From Anopheles merus (taxonomy: Eukaryota > Arthropoda > Insecta > Diptera > Culicidae), in the NCBI RefSeq assembly GCF_017562075.2, contig NC_054081.1, forward strand, positions 17,206,542-17,270,541: 64,000 nucleotides of DNA, given 5' to 3'. Each line of letters opens with the position of its first letter. Within the stretch, counting starts at the first letter, position 1. The notes beneath the pieces are model-generated. The model worked only from the letters and a program-made list of their open reading frames with translations. It was not told the origin of the DNA and ran no database searches. Positions 12,848 through 24,269 of this stretch are shown in pieces. Both the position numbers and the translations under genes were made by a program.

Positions 12848-14468
12848 GTGCACCCATTGGTTGACCATTGTTTGGTGAGAACGTGCGTAATTCCCACGGG
12901 TGGCTGATGTTGGCTGCTTTTATTTTACCGCTACGCGTTGGGTTGCGTGTGTGCGAATGGACATTTTATGCGTGGCCCCGCCCGCGATGGACACATTTAA
13001 TTTCTCAAACAACACGTATGCACTGTTTGGCCTTTTTACTGCACCATAATTGAAACTAGCTGCGCATCTTCCGCTGAATGCCAGCGCTTGGCATCGAGTA
13101 ATGGCGATACAAATGTGGAAATAACTGGAAAGACGAGTGAGAAAGAATTTTGTTTCAGCTACTCTGCCTAGGTCCAAGCGAAGGATAGTACATTGTTCGG
13201 TTGGTGTTGGTGAGCTCAAATTAAAAACAGCAAAAAATCGCACAGCCCCCCACATCCAAATAACAGCAGAGGGGGAGGGGGATAAGGTAGGGTAGCAGGT
13301 TGGAACCTTTAAATATGTAATAATAAGAAGAAAGAAAAAATATCAAAAGCTAACGAGCGCGCATATTGAAGAAGTCCCCTGGCGATGCGTTTCACGTTTT
13401 TCGCTCGTGTTGGCTATTATTTGCTAGCGGGAACGTTATTGTAGTGCTGCGTGGGGCGATGAAGAAAGGAAGGAAAGCCAGCTTATTCGCTGCTACACTA
13501 CGCGGTCAGCACAACAATAGACAAACGGCAGGCTTATCCTCGTGTACACCCGCGGGGAAGCTTTGTACACATAACGGGGCTAGATAGCATTTGTATGTTT
13601 GTTTGTTTTTTTTTTTTAATTCGGCCAAAGCGCTAAACGGTGTTTGCTTTTGTGTCCTCCAACGGAAACGATATTTGAAAACAAAAATAAACCCCAAAAA
13701 AAAGATCAACAGCAAAATGTTTACTTATATTAGTTCCGTATGGAAAGTGCGTTGTGCAAGTACGCGTACCATTTCTCACGCAAACCTTGTGGGAGTAGTA
13801 ACGTGCGGGAGATCGTGGGTGTGCCGAAAATTTAAGACTTCATTAAGGGTACGCCGGGTTTGAATTTTTAATGCAGCTTAAGGATCCTTCCGCCACCTTC
13901 CCCAGTGCCCCTCGATATGTCGGTAGGTTTTAGGCAGCACTGTACGATACTACCGGGCGCCTCCATCGGGGCTCCCACGAGAGTGACTGGGCGCCTCCAC
14001 GTATGTACGTGGCCGACCATGCGCCTCCACGCAATTACGCGCTGCGTGCGATATGCGTGGCAGGTAACAAAAATTTCATGAGCCTTGCTACGCATGCATG
14101 TTGCTTTTGTATTCTCATTCGTATAGCTAATGGTTCGTGTAAAACTTCTCACGCACAGAAGCACGTTGGTAACGCGACGAACGATTCAATTTTCAAATCT
14201 CATTTTCATTGCTCTGTAACGGTCGGATGCACGGGAGGATGGGAGTAGGATGGAAAGGCTGGGAGATGTGTTTGAAATTGTAAAATATACACGCAAATAC
14301 ACACACACATATACCATATATGACACGCAATCCACACGCTGATGGTAGACTGGGAATCGTTTAACAATTGTAATTGGGCTAATTAACACGCCGTACTCGA
14401 GCTGGTGCGGAATATATTAAGGGCACCATTCTTTGTATGAATCTGGTGCGTAGTATGTGAGTGGGTGT
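12848..14468. other. gene-free stretch with a small CACGT palindrome
   Basis: No supported exon. At 13957, 13991 and 14021 the motif GCGCCTCCA recurs (spacing 34 and 30 bases). The second copy runs into a palindrome, CCACGTATGTACGTGG at 13997-14012, which holds two CACGT half-sites. Whether this is a protein-binding cluster or a chance local duplication cannot be judged from the bases. Confidence 0.45.
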
Positions 14469-14493
14469 ATGTGTGTGTGTGTGTGTGTGTGTG
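14469..14493. repeat. (GT)n microsatellite
   Basis: Short GT run of about 12 units. Confidence 0.9.
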
Positions 14494-15440
14494 AGAAAGA
14501 GAAATTTTATACTCGGTCTCATTTGCAAACACAACGACACACATATTCACAGCGCACACGGCACAGCGCTCTGAAGTGAGCTTAATAATTGATAGTATTA
14601 ATTTTTTTCCCTTCTCCTACCACCGTGCACTGCACATTGCAAAGTTTAACGAACCGAAGCGTGAAACATGGCTGCCCCAGGTAGCTTCGTACGGTGCGTA
14701 CCCGTGCGGAAGGCGATTATCTTAAGTGCCGGCAACAAAACATCACTAATCGCTTCAGAAGTCGTGGGAATTAAATCAAAAGTGCAATGGGAGGATCCAA
14801 AGTGCAAGTGGAGAAGGTGCGGCGTCTGTGTGCGTTTCTCGTTCTCGTTCTGTGCATGGTTGAGCATAGCCCGGCTTATCTGCGATCTCCAACGCCAATC
14901 GAGCGTGTGCGAAAGGGCGTTCATTGTATGTGCAAACATTTTGTATGCCTGCCCAATGGCATGATAAGCCGTAAAGCGCGAGAGAGAAAGAGAGAGCGAG
15001 AGAGAGAGATGTAGTGAGGTGGAATGGGTTTCGATTGAAACCATAACAAGCGTAATTTGCTTTGCACAATATGCAACTTGGAATGGTTGAAATTGACATT
15101 AGCCCTAGCCGTCGGTTCCCGTTGCCATTGGAGTTGATTCAAACCCTTACCATCTCGGGCAATGTACCTGGTTACAGAACACGCGTGTGGCAGATTACAT
15201 AATGGCAGTCCGCAATAGCTGCAGCACCAGCCTCAGCTCCATACCAATGTCTTTCCAACACAAGAACGGCGAAACGAAAGAGCCAAAACGAGATGTCGTT
15301 TTTTGGTTGTTTAGTGCCGTTTTTGCCGATCGGCAAACAAGGGAAAGCATCACCACCGAGAACCGTGTCCAACATTATTTCAAGAGCTAATAAATATTCT
15401 TCATTTAGTAGGTCGAGCACTGGGTGACCCGTCCCAATGC
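14494..15440. other. gene-free stretch
   Basis: Contains a short GA-rich run at 14979-15009. Overlapping frames on both strands lack domain content. Confidence 0.5.
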
Positions 15441-15489
<49 letters not shown>

Positions 15490-15490
15490 G
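15441..15490. repeat. (CT)n microsatellite
   Basis: CT run with one A interruption near its end. The Arg-Glu and Leu-Ser frames over it are artefacts. Confidence 0.95.
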
Positions 15491-17299
15491 CTCAGGGCAA
15501 GATTAACATCAGCCAGAGCACGAAACTGGAAGGTGCGCACGCTGCCAAAATGACGGTGTGGCGACTCGTGGCTGAGTGTAATAATAAAGCAACCGTGCCA
15601 AGTAGGCTATCATTTATCATCACACACCTGTCGCCGGTTCGCCCCAATCCGGGGAATCTTCCCACTGCTACGCCCCCCTCCGCCGGACGTGGCGGACGTT
15701 GATGAATGATGTGGGGTGTGAGATTGCGGTGATGAAGTGGAAAGCAGGTTTCCGCAATCATATCGCTGGTATGCGGCAGCCCTCCCGGTTACGCAAAACT
15801 GCCGGCAATCGATGAGCGGTTGTCACCTCGCTTACTTAACCCATCGAAAGCGGTAGTAAGGACACTATCAGCGAAGACAATGGAGATCATAAAGCGATTA
15901 TCTTAAGCACTGGCAACCCGTTTGGCTCCCCCTAGGTTCGGTTGCCACTGAAGCTTTGCCGATGGTGGGAAGGTTTAACACACGTTAAAATAGTAATAAT
16001 AATATAAAAAATGACACGCTGCTCACACACCGACGAGTGAAACAATTACTGATGCGATTAGATGAAATTTGTATGTCTTTCGGCAGCTGGTGATGAGATT
16101 ATTAAAGTTGCACAAGGCATTAAGCGCACTTTGGGGATGTCGCTTCAATCGATGTAAAATCTGTTTGAGTACATTTGATAAGGCATAATATGGACAACGC
16201 TGTTATCCATCGGCGTAAAAGTAAAGTAGGGGATATTTCTCAAATTTAATTATTTTGACAAATTCTCACACTTTTTTGTTTTAAATCAATCAATTAAGTT
16301 TTTATTCCATCATCACTTAAATATAACCTACTTCATCTTTTAGTCTCGACTTAATCTTTAGATTAAGTCTTAAAAGCCTGTATAGGCCGGCATGTCCGCG
16401 TAAGACTTATGCCAAATAGAAGAAGAAAAAATCTTTTAGATTAAATTTAGTATCTGCTTAAAACTTTGTTTATCTATTTGTGGGTGGATTTCATTTTTAA
16501 GAAATCCAACCACGTTACTGCTAAATAGCTTGAGTAATTGATTTCCCTTATTGTTGATAATCAAAGGAAATTATTCATCAAAATTTCAATGAATGATTGG
16601 TTTTATTCATGTTGGTCCATCAAATTTGGTTATTATGGGATTTAAATGATTTTCTTACGTTAATTTCAATACATATAAGTACTTACTTTTTCATACTAAT
16701 CAAACTGAAATATTTTACTTCAAAATAACCAAAACATCCAATACGATTCATTTCCCGCGAAGGTTATGATGGTGAGAACAAATACTTTACTACTTCACAC
16801 ATTTCTTTGGAAGTTTCGAAACCGCAATTAGAAGCGGGATACTTTAACTGCAAAGTAGTTCCGATTTTCTTAGCAATATTCAACTCAACGTCGAGGCATT
16901 TCGATCGCAAGAATAGATGCCTAAATATTACAAAACTACGTTATCGATCGATGAATTATAGAGAAAAATAGGCTTTTACAGTTTATGTCAAAGGTAATTT
17001 TTTGCCATAACAACTGATTTATCAATAGGGTAAGTGTGCCATTTGTGCCTATAGCGCCATGGCTACAATGAACACTATTTTTGCTCTGAAACAGTTTATT
17101 TGCATTCTTAAACCACGGATGAATTTCATATTTCAAATAGAAATAGTTCAAAACATTTGTGCTTCTTTAGTTCCGTACTGGTCACTTACGTTTGTTAAAT
17201 GTACTAAACCTAACCAATTGAAGATTTCATGGTCAGCACAGCTTTTGAAATGCATTCAAAGAAATCAATTCGTACACGGGAAAACATCAACAATAAGCC
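15491..17299. other. gene-free stretch with a SINE tail
   Basis: From about 16200 it becomes AT-rich. Apart from the SINE 3' fragment at 16370-16430 nothing recognisable is present. Confidence 0.5.
16370..16430 (+). mobile_element. SINE 3'-end fragment
   Basis: The block AAGCCTGTATAGGCCGGCAT, followed by GTCCGCGTAAGACTTATGCC and an AGAAGAAGAAAA tail, mirrors the minus-strand SINE at 24941-25124. That copy has the same GCCTATACAGG / CCGGTATGTCCGC / GACGTCACGCC text. Only the 3' part is preserved here; the tRNA-like head is missing. Confidence 0.7.
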
Positions 17300-17481
17300 A
17301 AAGGGGCCGTCCATAAATTACGTAAAGCTGAAATTGGGATTTTTCGACCCCCTCCCCCCCTACCAAAACGTAACGTTGGAGGAGACCCCCTTTCCAAAAT
17401 TACGTAACGCATGATCGAACACCCCCTCCCCTTAATTTGGTTTTGCATCAACAAATACAAAAAAATATGGGTTTATATTTT

Positions 17482-17487
17482 TTTATT
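17482..17487 (-). terminator. possible polyadenylation signal of the transposase-like gene
   Basis: AATAAA on the minus strand, about 250 bases downstream of the stop codon in an AT-rich 3' region and still inside the element. Position and composition fit, but no transcript evidence is available. Confidence 0.4.
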
Positions 17488-17737
17488 TGATTACTTTTAT
17501 AAAGTATGCAGAGTTGTTTTAATTAATGTTTGATTAAAATTAATGTTTAATTAATGAAAGGAAATTATAATTAAACAAAATATAATTAAAGAAACGCATA
17601 ATATATATGTTGAGCATTTTTAGACATCTTGCCAGATTGGCTTCAATTGTTCTGTAATGTTTATGATGGGAACACTATCTGTTTCGATTACATTGGCATC
17701 TTCTTCATTCCATATGGCATCTCATTATGTATGTGTA

Positions 17738-19451
17738 TTACTTCTTTAATCCTATCATCATTCTTTTGTTCTGAAGTAAGGTTTTTATCCCTTCTCCTTG
17801 GCTAGCATGCATTCTCAAATGCTCGTTTAGCAAAACATGTGATGCAAAATATATTTCACATTTTTTACAAATTCGGTTTTGTATAATCTTTTGGACAGAA
17901 GGGCAATATAAATCGTATGGCTGCTCCCTAAACGAAAGCAGCGATTTTGGAAGTATTTTGGCAATGCTTATGGAATTTCGAAGAAAAAGTGAAACATATG
18001 ACCCGCTGTCAAATAAATTGGGGTTAACAGCTTTTAGTCCATCATCTGTTTGTTCGATGCGAATCGGTGCAGAAAAGAATTGCTCCGGCATTACATTAAA
18101 ATAGCTACTTCTAGGTTCACTGCAGCATTTACGATTCGCACATTTGACAATTTGTAAAAAATACTGCGAAGAGCGTACATGGCTAGCAAACCATTAAGAA
18201 TCCCAACAAGGAATTGAATCCGTTGATATCTCAGAGACAGCAGGATCAACATATTCGCATACCACGGGGAATCCATCGAACATCAGATCATTCCACACTT
18301 CTGCAAGCGTTTCTCCTGCATACCTGAAGTTTTTCTTTTCAAGTTCTACATCGGCAGTTTGCAATTTATCGTTCAGATGTGATCCATAATGATCATGTGG
18401 TAAAACTAGACCAGCTAGTTCCCGAGATAATGGTGCCATCCTTCTTTCTACGCGGCTAAAGGCACTTCTGCCTGGTGCATTGGTCGCTAGAAATAGGGCA
18501 TCTAGTTTATATTTAAGGAAGTTTCGAATTGCCACGTCGATTACTTTTCGGTATCGTGGATTTTCATCTGGCCCTCCGTCCACAGTCACTACATGCACTG
18601 GTTTTACGTTGCCTTGATAGTGCATTATGTCATCAAACTCAGGTAGATCTAGCAGTCTTTCATAGTCCAGACCATGTGAATATGCTGTTGATGAAGAATG
18701 TTTTCCTGAAGATAAACGTACAATTAATATTGCTATGATTAAGTATATGAAACATTGAATTGTTCTAACCTGATCGAATTGCCACATATGCAGGCCCACC
18801 ATAGCCAACAGCTTCACGCTGACCATTTCCGTACCGGGTTTGAGCAATCCTTGACGGATGACCCAATTGGTACGATCGGTCGACCGCATTTCTCCACTCG
18901 GCGTATTCGCGGTACATAGTAGAGGTCGGAATGGTTGTGTGTTGTTCGACAAATGGTGGTGCAGGCGCCATCGCGCGACCAACGTTGTCGTGTCGATGAC
19001 CTCCAGCTGCGTCCCCATTTTGTGTTCGGAAGACGGGGGCTTCGCATTCTTCGTCCACTTTCTTCCGTTCCGATTCCCGTTGCCGAAACGACATTTCGCG
19101 TAGCGCGAGTTCGCGTTTCAGCACCTCCAGTTCTTTTCTTTCTAACTGAAGTTTCTCCATCTCTAGCTCGTACCACGAAGCTAGATAGGCATCCTTCGGC
19201 TCCCCCCGTGGACTCGCACTCCTACCGCCGTTCTGTCGCAGTGTCGAGTACGCCAACGGTTCCACACGCTGGTCATCCTGCAGGGGATCCTCTCTTCTAC
19301 TCTTCGATGGCCCCGCTGCTGGGCTCAGGATCGTCGGCGTCTCACTTTTGTGGACTCCTCCACGTCTCGGTGTCGATCCTTCCAATAGGTCGCTATCGGC
19401 TCGATGCGCCTGCTGGTCACCACAGCTTTCCGGAGTATTTTCACCCTCCAT
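17738..19451 (-). pseudogene. transposase-like gene, two exons, one in-frame stop
   Basis: Exon 1 runs 19451-18770 and exon 2 18705-17738, joined by a 64 bp GT-AG intron (donor CAG/GTTAGA, acceptor TTATCTTCAG). The ATG at 19451 has a strong GCCATGG context. The joined frame is about 548 codons plus one internal TAA (codon 398, 18194-18196). Residues 1-90 are polar; about 93-130 form a Glu/Lys/Leu-rich coiled coil; the splice rebuilds AYVAIRSGKHSSSTAYSHG. Then come VTVDGGPDENPRY (Asp 270) and NAPGRSAFSRVERRMAPLS (Glu 314), resembling the second Asp and final Glu of a DDE nuclease. The C-terminus has a Cys-rich KCANRKCC patch and a C2H2 finger (C507, C510, H523, H527). The first catalytic Asp is not evident, so the N-terminal half may be replaced. 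A chimaeric transposase is the best reading; the function is inferred. Confidence 0.75.
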
Positions 19452-19626
19452 GGCACTTCTCACACTCTAACTTGCACCAAATTTTTAATTTGTTACGGAT
19501 TTAACAAGAGTAGCGAAACAGCTAAACAAAAAACAGATCTTTGAACACCTTTTTGAAGGGAGGGTTAAAATTTGCTGCGCTTTATTTGCCTGTTTCTTCG
19601 CTACTACCGCTTAATCGTTCCCTGTC

Positions 19627-19680
19627 TCGTAACGTTACGAATTCCCTTTCTCGATCATCCGGGTGGTCCGGATGATCGAG
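19627..19680. promoter_or_regulatory. palindrome and hairpin upstream of the transposase-like gene
   Basis: TCGTAACGTTACGA (19627-19640) is a perfect 14 bp palindrome that contains the same TAACG core as the terminal repeats. CTCGATCATCCGG (19650-19662) and its exact complement (19668-19680) flank a 5-base loop. Both lie 175-230 bp upstream of the start codon. A binding site for the element's own protein is a reasonable guess, but only the symmetry is seen. Confidence 0.45.
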
Positions 19681-20120
19681 GTAGCCGAATTATCCAACTA
19701 ATCCTGATTGACAGCACCGCACGACTGTTGTTTACCAACAATAATATACAGGTCGATGCGTTTAGCGTAGAATGACATGTAACTGTTTGTTGTTTTTGTT
19801 GAAAACTACAGTCTTTACCTGAGACACACGGCTCTTAAACCTGTATTACACGGTGGATTTTTTCATGGCAATTTTCTGTCAAACCTCTGTTTTGGTAATT
19901 TATAAATGTCAAGTTCGTATTCCCTATCAAAAGATATGAAGAAATAAAAGTGCAAAACTTACCCAGGTGGGCGATCATTTGTCAGTGACCAGTGATAGGA
20001 TTGTATTACGTTACGTAACATAATGTGAACCCCCCCTCTCCCCTATGTAACAAACCGTAACGCTACAGGGAACCCCCTCCTCCTCCTTTGAGCGTTACGT
20101 AATTTATGGACGCCCCCAAA

Positions 20121-20439
20121 GTAGTAATATTGTGATAACACTCCAATCCCTGAAAAAAAAACTCATTTTTATCGCTGTAACTCAATCTCGATCCACAAAT
20201 ACTTTAAAGTACAGTTAATACTTTAACGTAAAATTAATAAAGGAGGGAGCGTACACATCGCTATAATCTGTAAGTTTTGTTTGCCACTAGTTAATTTGGC
20301 CCGCTTACAGGGCAAAGTAAGATAAAATCGGGGGCATTTAATAACTTAGTGATACGTGCAAAAGATTTTTGAAAAGGCAACGCAGAATTCAGGTGACAAG
20401 TGAAACTAATTCAGAATACATACCGATTCTGAGACTAAT
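20121..20439. other. gene-free spacer
   Basis: AT-rich sequence just outside the 17.3-20.1 kb transposon. Nothing specific is seen. Confidence 0.5.
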
Positions 20440-21075
20440 CACTAACCCATGTTTATCCTGGAATTTTACAGAACTCATTTTGATGCTGAACTGATTCCAA
20501 TCCAATATAGGTGTTTAAATTAGAACCTGGCCCCGGAACTGATCCTAGCCCTTACCGGTCTTTTGGCTGATCCTGACACCATACCGTGGTCGTGGAATAG
20601 ATGGCGATCCCATATCGCAGTGCTCTTCAAACTTTTTAGGATCATGGATCACTTGGCTTTGAAAATCCATTTGTCGTGGCCCTTTATCTATTGAGGGCAA
20701 ACATTTTATAGGTTTAGCTCAAAGCTTTTTATTGCAAGTGTGTTGAAATCTTATTCTAGGCATGACTGTTGAAAATTGCACGATATGTCGTGTAATGAGC
20801 ATTTCATTACATGTTTGTTCATGCCACGGGCCACAGAAAACTGGCATATCGGGCCTGGAATAAATTTTACCGCTCATCCTGTACTGATACTGTACCAAAA
20901 ACCGTACCGGTCCTGAGATTGATCCCGTATCCATACCAGAACTTACACTTAAACCATAACAGTTCTGCCCCATGCAGATACTATAACATACTCATGTAAC
21001 TAGTACTGATCCCAAATCCATGCTGCTCCCTTTTATAATTCGGGATTTCCTGAATAGTATCTGAATCCGTCTCAG
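20440..21075 (-). repeat. diverged copy of the CCGGTATGGGTTC dispersed repeat
   Basis: Scattered units such as CTGATCC, CCGTACCGGTCCTGA and CCATACCAGAAC are the inverse of the GGTATGGGTTC / CAGGACCGG units seen at 49.9-50.4 kb and 29.1-29.4 kb. The copy is old and interrupted (about 20640-20860 does not fit). No coding capacity. Confidence 0.5.
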
Positions 21076-21116
21076 TCATGGAATTATCCAGTCCAGTTGT
21101 TTTCTTTTTTTTTTAA

Positions 21117-21278
21117 TCGGGGGGTACTATCGTCAACTCCTAGGACTTAACAACATTTCCTTTGTGGGCTCAATCGTCGTATGGACCGCCGCCCTAAGCA
21201 AAGATTGACTATCCGGCAGCGTGGTACGTAATAAGTACTGATAGTCGGTATAAGTTGACGTGACCTAATAAAAGAAGG
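21117..21278 (+). mobile_element. tRNA-derived SINE, diverged copy
   Basis: Begins GGGGGTACTATCGTCAACTC and continues with AACAACATTTCC and GTGGGCTCAATCG, matching position by position the inverse of GAGTTGACGACTGT, CATGTTATTGA and TTGAACCCATGACG in the SINE at 24941-25124. The GGTACTATCG / GGGCTCAATCG pair stands where tRNA A and B boxes would lie. It ends with GTGACCTAATAAAAGAAG. Non-coding and mobilised in trans by a LINE. Confidence 0.7.
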
Positions 21279-21340
21279 TTATTGGTTTTCGTTACTTTTT
21301 GTGGAAATGTTGCCGCGGCATTTTCATACATACGGATCTA

Positions 21341-21537
21341 CAGTGGTGGCCACCTAAAGTAGAACACCTATCTTCTGCCTTTGAGGCATCCTGGACAGTT
21401 CCTCGGACCACTTTTTCGAAAATTTTCCTCACACGTGATGACATTCTTTTACTATTTGTTAGCCAAAAATTAGGGCAATATATGAAAAAAAAACACAAAA
21501 AACTACGCAAAAGTGTTCAACTATAGAGTTCCGACTG
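21341..21537. mobile_element. 197 bp Tc1/mariner-type miniature element
   Basis: The left end CAGTGGTGGCCACCTAAAGT is preceded by TA, and the right end (inverse CAGTCGGAACTC) is followed by TA (21538-21539), the usual Tc1/mariner target. The inner bases GTAGAACACC (left) and GTTGAACACTTTTGCG (right, inverse) extend the imperfect inverted repeat. The left 120 bp are homologous to the arm of the larger foldback at 24270. No coding capacity. Confidence 0.75.
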
Positions 21538-23793
21538 TAATTTTCATCGTTCTCCCTTTCTTGTCTAAGCATCTAAGCTACCGCTGGAAAGTAAGCTGCT
21601 CAGCTTTTACTAGAATTTAATTATAGAGATTACTACTAATAACACTCTGATTTTCTTAAAAAAAGACTTCAAATATTTAAAAAAAACAGCTGTAGCAAAA
21701 AATGGAAAGAGAAAAATCATGTCCTACTACATCCACTTTGTAGGGGAAGGAGGAGGAGGTTTGCCCATGCGATAATTGTTTGTATGAAGATATCTGGCTC
21801 TCGGGGAAAACCGGCCAGACAGAGACATCCGAATTAGTGTAGCAGTGCCATTGCGGTAACAAATAAACTACCGCTACAGTTGCTAAGCAGAGTGTGTATG
21901 AGTGTGTGAGTAGGTGGGTGGGTTGTTTACCTGTGAACACCATCATGTGCGTAAGTGGGAGAAGGGAGGAAGGCGTGTGATAAAATATATTCTTCTTCCC
22001 CTCCCAGCTTAACCTCGCTCTGCGGATGGTGTCCTCCGCAGTGCGGGGATTTTTGCGGGAGCAACGAGACGCTTATTAAATTCAACCTGTCCCTACGCTT
22101 GGGTATCTCTTTCTCTGCTGCCTTCTTCTCTGCACTCTGTCCTGAAAACATTGGCGAATCGTTGCAGTGAACACTTTACGCTCCATTGCTACACCGAGGA
22201 CTGCCGACTTGGATTTTGCTGGCGGTGGCGTTAGTGGCGTGGGGTCTTCAAACGGCTTCGTCGCGTGTAGTTGAGATGTCGCGGTTACTTAAAACTCCCC
22301 CAACATTGAACCCCTTGTGGCTTGGTGCAGCTGATTATTGTTCACTTCCTCGTGTTATCACGTACCTACCACCCCCCCCCCCTTACACCCCCCCGCTCTT
22401 AAAGCGGGGCTTTACAGCGCACGAGCATGTGCTGCGTGCGTGCGAAGCCTGTCACACGGGGGTGTAAAAAAAAATGTGCAGATATGTTTTCATGAAAATT
22501 TTAGCAACTTTTAATTAGTTGCGGGACCGGCGGAAACCGAACTAATTTCCTTGCCGTGCGTACGCTGGTGCCGGCGGAGAGTGTGGCGCGGGTGTAAACT
22601 TTGCCAAGCGCCGGAGTCTTCCGAACCCAACCCATGTGCGTGTTAAAAGACGTTTTTGATGAGCACGGGATGCGAGCAACTCCCACCGGGCGGTAGCGAG
22701 GGAGCAGTGCTTTTTTTGTTGGTGGCGCAGAAGAAGGAAGATCTATTGCATCACTTTGTCGATGTCACACGTTGGCCGTTGGCACACATTACTGGCATCA
22801 GGATCGGAATGTGTTTGTGCAGCAAAGCGACGAGTGTCTGTGTGGATCCCGCACAAGAACTCCGGACCGTTCGGCTTATAGCTGCGGATGCAGCGGTGTA
22901 CAGTAGCTCCGTCCTAGCACACCGTTTTGTGACGCACGTGCAAATAGAAAGTTCCTAACCAAACACGACTAACTGTCGTCTCTATTATTAGAGTCTGGAG
23001 ATGGACGGACGGGAGAGATGGGATGGGAAAGAGACAGATAGACGGACGCTCACGTAGCTAAATAGGCCAGGCGACCGGGCGAGCCATTCGTACGTCGTGT
23101 GCGGGACGATCCCATTTGTCCAAGACGATCCCGAAAACTGCATGGCAAATTCATTTTCAAATAACAAACAAAACTGCAATCACGGGATCACGGTCATCCT
23201 TGCGCGCCACCACGCCGGCCAGGGAAAACTTTTACCCGTCCGAATGTGCAAAAGTCATCCGACGTTCTGGCGTGGTGCCCTCGGGTGCTGGACGGAACCG
23301 GGGGAGAGGGGAAGGGCCGCCCGGGGATCGATGGCCAGGCAACGCTAATGTAAACACACAGTACTGTGTCCCCGGTGCTACTGGCAACTTGCTGGGCAGT
23401 GCAATTTGCTCGGTAAAGATTGTTTTGGAGCCCCGGCCCGGCATTAGTCATTCCTGCTGCTGATTGCCCAGGGTACTGCTGGTCCTGGCCTGCTCGCATG
23501 CAACAGTGCTTCGGACACATTGTTATCGCCCCGGTTCGCCGGTATCTTCTCCGCCTTCATCTCTTTCTCGCTCCGTTGCAAGCGATGGCAGGAGCACAGG
23601 TGGGAGGGAGGTGTGCATTTGCATAGAAAAAATATTATTCCTTCCCACAAAGTCGTCCGAGGCTAGCGACCGGGCGTTAAAGTCTTTTGCCTGGACGTGC
23701 ACGCGCTTGGCATCGCTCCGTATCCTCTCGCACGCTGCCTCCCATCATTGTCAACATGTGCCATCATGGCAGATGTGCATATGTCTGTAGTAT

Positions 23794-23794
<1 letters not shown>
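21538..23794. other. gene-free stretch
   Basis: Contains a C-rich run at about 22372-22395 and GC-rich parts (22500-22960, 23180-23720) where many frames are open on both strands without motifs. No exon is supported. Confidence 0.5.
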
Positions 23795-23857
<63 letters not shown>

Positions 23858-23874
23858 ACACACACATGCACACG
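23795..23874. repeat. (CA)n microsatellite
   Basis: CA array with TA and GC interruptions at its right end. His-Thr and Val-Cys frames over it are artefacts. Confidence 0.95.
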
Positions 23875-24269
23875 TTCACTCGAACGGGAAAAGAGGGTAC
23901 ATACAAGCGGGCAGCTAGCATTAATTTATGAAGCGTCCGAAGCACTGCCGGCCCGTGTACGGGAAGATACACTTTGGGTACCAGTGAGCGGGCCGTTCGT
24001 CGTCTACTCCCCGTACCAGTAATCATTTAATATGGCTTACTTTAAACTGGGCAGCTGCAGCGTGTTTCCCAGTCCGGCCGTACAGAGATTTATTGCCTGC
24101 CTCCGAGATTGACACGCACTGATAGTGTGCGGGTTCTATGGGTACTAATGTTTACACACACACTTATACAACGACAGGGAGTAAAAACTGATGAAACGAA
24201 TTGGAAGATTCGATGACGGTTGAGGGCGGCGCAAAACGGGCGCTTTTGCAGAGGTTTGTAAAACAGATA

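Larger units (their letters stand above)
17303..20117 (-). mobile_element. 2.8 kb DNA transposon with GGGGCCGTCC TIRs and AAA target duplication
   Basis: Left end GGGGCCGTCCATAAATTACG and the inverse of the right end GGGGGCGTCCATAAATTACG continue together for at least 27 bp with two mismatches. AAA flanks the element immediately on both sides (17300-17302 and 20118-20120), fitting a 3 bp duplication. Subterminal zones on both sides are rich in CCCCCTCCCC and in further ACGTAACG copies (17369, 17401, 19998, 20058, 20094), plausible transposase-binding sites. One spliced gene lies on the minus strand. A 3 bp duplication with G-rich tips recalls the Zator superfamily, but that placement is from memory and untested. 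Confidence 0.85.

Noticed and set aside
18194..19018. Single unspliced 274-codon minus-strand protein
   Set aside because: Its N-terminal part is an out-of-frame reading of exon 1 plus the intron; splicing 18770 to 18705 gives the continuous conserved block instead.
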